A DNA stretch of 64,000 nucleotides from positions 1 through 64,000 of the forward strand of contig CAIRNX010000040.1 of assembly GCA_903880095.1 (NCBI GenBank). Reading direction: 5' to 3'. The notes below the pieces were generated by a model. That model saw nothing but the letters and a program-made list of their open reading frames with translations. It was not told the DNA's origin and ran no database searches. Positions within the stretch are counted from its first letter, which is position 1; every line of letters begins with the position of its first letter. Below, in pieces: positions 60,101 through 64,000 of the stretch. Origin of the DNA: an uncultured Micrococcales bacterium. Its GTDB lineage: Bacteria > Actinomycetota > Actinomycetes > Actinomycetales > Microbacteriaceae. The position numbers were made by a program, and so were the translations under genes.

Positions 60101-60406
60101 TCTGGCGTTGAACTGCCCAACCAAACTTGCACCCCTGCCTTGCGGCAATATGTCAAATTTGGCGCTGAAGGTGACGGCATAGATGGTTGGCTTGGTGCTA
60201 CACCAGACGAAATCGTCAGCGGGCAGTTTGGTGCTGATTACCAGCTCGAAGGCTCCAACACTTGGAGCCCACTGGATTCTGGGTCGTATTTCACGGTCAG
60301 AAAGAAGTCCCAAGTCATCAAGAAGATGCGCTTCTGGTTGCAGCCAAACGGCGCATCGACCAGCGGTCTCGACAAGGTTCAAGTGACACTAGATGTCACT
60401 TGTTAG
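54167..60406 (+). CDS. Membrane-anchored Ig-like/cadherin-like/Fn3 multidomain protein
   Basis: 2079 aa; TTG start with SD aaggtga; N-terminal TM (TLKFFAILAILGLVVAAVIV); DPDGDTVAITGVG...DSFSYTVSDGQGG repeats. Confidence 0.85.
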   Translation: MAEARGRLGGRTLKFFAILAILGLVVAAVIVKGFEHGDIKVNTQNLWILHKSVITTGAGSKGSYYGQVNPGLGELTSVNSVAKEPGAILESAYGAELFGTDMTMADVNLSAPADFAKESKSFKTPLDSTSVSLVEKVIAFYGEANGSVSYSTINQGVATAPQAIGRPAALTFEKFSAAGVSSAGVIYAFSATANKVFGYDTQTAQWLSTSDEVSGASGGSFQLASVGDKWILLDSKNGRVWVKGVAGSKSFTPDDSAKLQETSSSNSSLGYFSTNSGLFSVSLSAGDIKQVSAATGANSRPVVFEGNIYSSWINSTDGQLFNGSTNRLVPLGGFDAGKSLTETPDPVIQTNSYAAVLNDAQSGWAWNISDGSVIPSSQDWKSKIVPPPPVITGGEEAKKQEPPTANDDSFGARPDVLTTLPVLLNDTDPNPEDVLTIDPASVSGWDPNKGTLRISADGQSFSLLPTKTVKGSASFNYRVSDGSQAHGALSKVAATVTITFFAGAKNSAPVWCSDAPTPCTERPAPSANVLPGQSVAVSIVDGFVDPEGDKVFISAADVTSGTGTVGFDSKGEVVFRSNLSKGASESAKVNVTVSDSLGATATKSLAIKVAPNVELGFEPFVVTTVVGQTKVVDIARGVRGAYGAINLVEVKAPPTAQGAQVPIVSSTAFSVTSSVAEQLQIAIKFNDDNGVPKSSYVQVNVIEDNVAKIAVSPVTVLVRPGLDSTVDLYGAISNPSERSLIISDLEVTPVPGSTLSAGKVKGGNMRLRGSTEDQSAGRIGTVTYKVSDGSSDSNYSAVGQIFVYQVTNASSAPIGVDDSITLRAESTGDIDALANDVGTPGISLALDAQNVTCKGTGFDEKQGIAFAAHGVLRVVAPTQPGAYHCNYTLYASDAPSLKTSAGFTVNVTSKSSNKAPIAPTLKARVTSYATVEVPIPLNGIDPDGDTVAITGVGLSTAGKGFATVSAKGNSVFYTVIPGQEGQDSFSYTVSDGQGGKSIGWVKVGIFGKYQTGGPVTVVDVVDLVAGTKGKAVFDPTANDFDPNGKGLQLVIGSVKPNLKEGTDAYRTSASLIADQPTTNKTRSVTITAAAQVSELEYVYSVKDAFGNVSLGSILVRVTKSVVPDNPEVQDTFVDAKQRASLGTVGVDVLTNKVTWLTGDPSRLTLTLVGNTHGFRVSGNKAIIGEAPAAATFVVFKLSGQNYALQDISTYGILHIPAESRIINLRDVNQVWEVDEGATADQNVLDWVAIPPGASVEVDGNRVTNSDNGRPEGRCSFKGGTTVTYSAGTGGTKFNDVCIVPIRYAGEKDYSLVPLRIHVKAKNPEPLFNNVTIEVMPGSTATVDLKSMVSWDQANAAFGWKVTHASGSSIDANGPDADVMTFTVVPGSDAREEDQFRVQVGSFQNFGVITVIVGESPNARPSATLTFDNKACNVKSGVCALHVGDLTGVVNAFPEPLKLMPFGFNKGTANYKNGETLTCIGVKIKVTDVTTVTATWDVKKGAPTTQTCPMLTGAGALLDTEGKKGALKISVDLQGVPLAPLRVEQVGFNRTTVTIRIKAGDFIVGDNAVTEYVVREGARVIANCMRQGDETVTTCPKIEDLRPFHGTDKENLHSFSVTAKNAVGESSSCVGAGIYAYEKLRQITPDVIDARTVLGRETATDMGVLAITLTPQVDPLAAKYVISGDGGTAARTEVIAGDYKVRNFQISAKPGAATTVTVRAEGAVPAPVQGSIDNSTTTINVRVSGAPEVGTTAAAIIGDNSPYFGKITLHNANRKYSVRTAKVAYVFWSGDRTPACLFDEPTNALTVEQQAGSIVRFAEDKAFNDQVTDLVSPDVSGLQQNVTYHAKACYSNGFKVSESIASNTLSTIQDPNDGDFEYKVELASSTQSTGNYLYSWVVKLAKQQSPAAGMKVQFSSNPANANDWRDTFYSEYWGAKPVIKVRYCNTAATICSSGQALVKAQDDTKSWQIRVKRAFIGDQSGVELPNQTCTPALRQYVKFGAEGDGIDGWLGATPDEIVSGQFGADYQLEGSNTWSPLDSGSYFTVRKKSQVIKKMRFWLQPNGASTSGLDKVQVTLDVTC

Positions 60407-60428
60407 AAAGTAAAAGGAAAGGTAAGAA

Positions 60429-61394
60429 ATGGCACTAACTAAAGAGCAGGTTGTTGCGTTCAAGCGCGGCTTTGACCTGATTAGCGACAACATAGAGAAG
60501 GCGGTGTTCGGCAAGCGCGAAGAGATCCGTCTAGTACTAGCGGCAATGGTTTCTGAGGGTCACGTGCTTCTCGAAGACTTCCCAGGAACCGGTAAAACTG
60601 CTCTTGCCCGTGCGATTGCCGAGACGATCAAGTGTGAGAATAAGCGCATTCAGTTCACACCTGACCTTCTTCCTAGCGATGTCACCGGTATGGACATCTA
60701 CAACCAGAGAGACCAGAAGTTCACTTTCGAGCCTGGGCCGGTTTTTGCAAATATCGTCCTCGCTGACGAAATCAACCGTGCAGGGCCAAAGACGCAGTCA
60801 TCTTTGCTTCAGGCGATGGAAGAAGGCGCTGTCAGCGTTGGCAAGAAGGAATACCCACTTGGCACCCCATTCTTGGTTATCGCAACTCAGAACCCTGTTG
60901 AGCAGGAGGGTGTTTACCCGCTACCTGAGGCACAGCTCGACCGTTTCATGATTAAGACTTCGCTCGGTTACCCAGACGTCGAATCAACCAAGATGATTCT
61001 TTCTGGCCTAGTTGCTCCAGCCGGCAAACTAAAGCCTGCAGTGGTTGCCGACGACGTTCGCGAGATGACCAAGTTGGCTCGCGAAGTCACAATTTCAGAC
61101 GAACTAATCGAATACATTGTGAAGATCGTTGAGCAGACTCGTGTGAACAGGCGCGTCGAGATTGGCTCATCAGTTCGCGGTGCTCGCAACTTGGCAAAGC
61201 TTGCTAAGACCTGGGCTCTCACCGATGGCCGCGACTACGTTGTAGCCAACGACATCAAATCGCTCGCCGTCACAGTTCTTGCCCACCGCCTCAAGCTCAA
61301 CCCTGAGCTTGAAGAAAACGATGGCGTGAAGAACGAGACTGTCATGCTCGAGATATTGAACAGCATCACTCCACCAAAGGATCCAGGCAAGTAA
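60429..61394 (+). CDS. MoxR-family AAA ATPase
   Basis: GHVLLEDFPGTGKTALARAIAETI, RIQFTPDLLPSDVTGMDIYNQ, LADEINRAGPKTQSSLLQAMEE, ATQNPVEQEGVYPLPEAQLDRFM. Confidence 0.97.
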   Translation: MALTKEQVVAFKRGFDLISDNIEKAVFGKREEIRLVLAAMVSEGHVLLEDFPGTGKTALARAIAETIKCENKRIQFTPDLLPSDVTGMDIYNQRDQKFTFEPGPVFANIVLADEINRAGPKTQSSLLQAMEEGAVSVGKKEYPLGTPFLVIATQNPVEQEGVYPLPEAQLDRFMIKTSLGYPDVESTKMILSGLVAPAGKLKPAVVADDVREMTKLAREVTISDELIEYIVKIVEQTRVNRRVEIGSSVRGARNLAKLAKTWALTDGRDYVVANDIKSLAVTVLAHRLKLNPELEENDGVKNETVMLEILNSITPPKDPGK

Positions 61395-62755
61395 TGTCAT
61401 TCATCAGAGACGCTGCGAAAGTGGCGGCAACGCCTTTCGTTGCCGTCTCTGAGAGGCTCGCATTTATGTCGCCAAAGGCCATGGCTCGCGCGGTTTCTTC
61501 GGTTCTCACGGCTGCGGGTTGGTTCTGCATCTCTTTGGTACTTCTCTGGTTACCCTTGGGCTCAAACCTGCGCTGGGTTGAGTTCTCGATTGCCGGTTTC
61601 GTGGCCATGTTGCTTTTGCTCTTCGCACTACCTTTCCTAATCGGAGGGCAAAACTACTCGGTCCACTTTGAGCCAGATGCGACCGCAGACATCAGAATCA
61701 CGACGGGGGAGGTGTTCGAGACAACAATCGTTGTTGAGAACAGCTCGTCACGTGTTGAGATGCCTGGTCAACTCGAGAGCGACTTCGGCGAAGAGCTGCT
61801 CGTGATTCGTGTTCCGCTTCTTGGTGCTTTTTCGACATACCGCTACCCGCTTCGTCGCGCCAACATGAAACGTGGCAAATATGTTCTCGCTTGGCGGTCG
61901 ATTCGCAAAGACCCGCTAGCGCTCGTTCGCCGCGAAGTTCCTTTTGGTTTCGAAGATGAAGCGAACCAAGAGAAAACGGTGTGGGTGCACCCAAAGATCG
62001 CCAAGGTTGGTTCGCCGCTTCGTGGAATCATTAAAGACCTCGAAGGTAACCCGAGCGCCCAATTGGTAGATTCAGACACCTCGTTCCACGCAATTCGCGA
62101 ATACCGAGCCGGTGACAGCTCGCGCCACATTCACTGGGCTTCAACAGCCAAAATTGGCAAAATTGGCGAGTTCATGGTGCGGCAGTTCCAAGAAACTCGT
62201 CGATCGCGCGTAGTGCTCATGCTCGGTGCTCACATGGACGAGTACGCCAAGACCCCTTCGGGTCAAGAACTTAATGCTGAATTCGAACTCTCAGTCGGAG
62301 CCTTGGGTTCTGTTGGTTACCAAGCGCTTCGGGATGGTAGAACCGTCACTGCGGTTATGGGAAAGCCGCGCACTGGCCAGGCAAATAACACTGGCCGAGG
62401 CGCATCAAAGGCATCTCTCCGAGAGTTGAAGTCGACAAGCAAGTTCAAGCTTCTCGACAGCCTGAGTGAGGTTCAGCTGAGTACAAAGTCTTCGCAACGC
62501 GGGCTCAAAGAGGTCAGCCTTCGTGTAGGTCAGACCTACCACGACGTTTCACTTGTAGTCATTTTCTGTGGTTCAACCGTGACCGACCAACAACTTCGGG
62601 TCATTCGCCAAAACCTACCGAAGGGAATCGGCGTTCTTGCGGTAGTCAGCGAGCCAGGGGGCACTCCGTCTATGCGCACCATCGACAAGATGAAGGTTGC
62701 CACCATCACTGCCATCGAACAGATTGGCCCGGCAATTGCGAGGTTCCAGCGATGA
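61394..62755 (+). CDS. DUF58 domain-containing protein
   Basis: Two N-terminal TM segments, REYRAGDSSRHIHWASTAKIGKIGEFMVRQFQETRRSRVVLML. Confidence 0.93.
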   Translation: MSFIRDAAKVAATPFVAVSERLAFMSPKAMARAVSSVLTAAGWFCISLVLLWLPLGSNLRWVEFSIAGFVAMLLLLFALPFLIGGQNYSVHFEPDATADIRITTGEVFETTIVVENSSSRVEMPGQLESDFGEELLVIRVPLLGAFSTYRYPLRRANMKRGKYVLAWRSIRKDPLALVRREVPFGFEDEANQEKTVWVHPKIAKVGSPLRGIIKDLEGNPSAQLVDSDTSFHAIREYRAGDSSRHIHWASTAKIGKIGEFMVRQFQETRRSRVVLMLGAHMDEYAKTPSGQELNAEFELSVGALGSVGYQALRDGRTVTAVMGKPRTGQANNTGRGASKASLRELKSTSKFKLLDSLSEVQLSTKSSQRGLKEVSLRVGQTYHDVSLVVIFCGSTVTDQQLRVIRQNLPKGIGVLAVVSEPGGTPSMRTIDKMKVATITAIEQIGPAIARFQR

Positions 62756-64000
62756 GTTTTCTATACCTAGACCGCGGAAACCTGCGCGATGTTCTATTCC
62801 AACTTGGTTTTACGATTTTTGCTGCTTGGTTAGCCTGGCCAATCTACGGTGACAGCTACCTCGCAATCGTTATCGGTGTCGCCGTTATTCTCGGCATCTT
62901 TGGTGCGAGACTCCTTGTTTCCAGATCTGCTGGTTGGCTTTCCCGGTCACTCTTTGGCGTGTTTGGTGTCGCGCTAGTTGGCCCGTTTATTTCGGCCCCA
63001 GAAATCTTCACCTCTGGTTCTGCATTCACACGCAACTGGATTGACTCGATTTCCTCAATCGTCTTTGGCTGGAAGCAGCTCATCACCATAGATCCTCCGG
63101 TGGGCACTTACCACGGCCTCATGACACCTGCCTTTGTCGTGTTCTTCGTTTCGAACCTCCTCGGCGGATTTGCGATTTTTGGAACCCCGAAACTTCGGTG
63201 GTTGGCGATCGTTCCTTTCTTCGCAATGATTGTCTTTGCCTTTGCCTTTGGTCAGGCTTCAATCGCAGATAAGACCAATATCTTTGGATTCATAATCAAT
63301 ATCCCAAGCAGTTGGGTATCAGGCCTAATCATCTTGATGGCTTCGGTGAAGTTCCTAACACCAAGAGCGGGCAAGCGACCAAAGTTTGAATTCACATCCG
63401 TTCGCAACGTCAAGGCATTTAGTAGACAAACAATCCAAGTGGGAGGTTCGTGGGTTCTCGTTTTCGCCGCCCTGGTCGTTGTCTCACTCGTCCTAGGTTT
63501 GACCAGCGCTTCAAACCGCGAGGTTCTTCGCAGCGCGCCTCCCGTTGAGTTTCCGAGCGACCAACTCAGCCCTTTGAGTCTTTATCGCCAAAATTTCACA
63601 GACACCAAGAAGCTAAACCAAGAAGTGTTGCGTTACAGCAGCACCGATTCCAATCTCGATCGCATTCGAGTAGCTGTCATGACCCACTTCGACGGGCAGG
63701 TCTTCAAGGTCGAAAACGACCAGGGCCAGGCCTTGCAGTTTCAGTTATTGCCAGCTGCTCTATCGTCAACAACCGACGGCACAAAGACTGCCTCAACCAA
63801 GTTCGACCTGACGAGTCGAAACTCGGCTTGGCTGCCGATGGTCGAAAATGTCTCAAAAGTCGAATTCGGCGGGGATCAAGCCCAAGCTTTCTCCGACCAC
63901 TTCTACTTCAACCGCGCCACCAACTCTGGCGCGATTCTAGGCAACAATGCCCCAAGTGGGCCTGTCACCTACACTGTCAAAAGTTACCTCCGGGGTGGCG
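62752..64000 (+). CDS. Transglutaminase-like (TgpA-type) membrane protein, 3' truncated by window end
   Basis: ATGA overlap with DUF58; open frame to end of window (MSFLYLDRGNLRDVLFQLGFTIFAAWLAWPIYGDSYLAIVIG...), multi-TM; absent from the ORF track because there is no stop. Confidence 0.75.
   Translation, partial: MSFLYLDRGNLRDVLFQLGFTIFAAWLAWPIYGDSYLAIVIGVAVILGIFGARLLVSRSAGWLSRSLFGVFGVALVGPFISAPEIFTSGSAFTRNWIDSISSIVFGWKQLITIDPPVGTYHGLMTPAFVVFFVSNLLGGFAIFGTPKLRWLAIVPFFAMIVFAFAFGQASIADKTNIFGFIINIPSSWVSGLIILMASVKFLTPRAGKRPKFEFTSVRNVKAFSRQTIQVGGSWVLVFAALVVVSLVLGLTSASNREVLRSAPPVEFPSDQLSPLSLYRQNFTDTKKLNQEVLRYSSTDSNLDRIRVAVMTHFDGQVFKVENDQGQALQFQLLPAALSSTTDGTKTASTKFDLTSRNSAWLPMVENVSKVEFGGDQAQAFSDHFYFNRATNSGAILGNNAPSGPVTYTVKSYLRGG

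Overview
The window looks like a contiguous chromosomal segment from a small-genome actinobacterium, probably Microbacteriaceae of the freshwater Luna/Aquiluna/Rhodoluna type (inferred from gene content and moderate GC, not tested). The first ~40 kb is mostly housekeeping: csp, groEL with two CIRCE operators, an orphan WXG100 gene, a two-component system, an XPB-type helicase and partner, serC, a DtxR/MntR regulator, NlpC/P60, HNH, tRNA-Arg(CCT), a large helicase-like ATPase, a rsmI-metG-tatD-rsmA-ispE-ABC-F operon, tRNA-Gln(TTG), and glmU-prs-rplY-pth-mfd-mazG. The last ~24 kb is the most unusual part. It starts with a single 13.9-kb ORF encoding a ~4,640-aa secreted protein made of about 42 degenerate Ig-like repeats, each with a conserved Cys pair. 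Two-domain super-units have expanded separately in two regions of it. It is followed by a 2,079-aa membrane-anchored Ig/Fn3 protein, a MoxR AAA ATPase, a DUF58 protein and a transglutaminase-like membrane protein that runs off the window. The order fn3-aaa-duf58-tgm resembles the bifidobacterial PFNA (pkb2-fn3-aaa-duf58-tgm) cluster. Smaller observations include an apparent CTG start for pth, a candidate structured leader before rplY, an intrinsic terminator directly upstream of the HNH start codon, and a 123-bp antisense coding overlap (DUF3027/DUF2530). I found no CRISPR array, rRNA, prophage or transposon.
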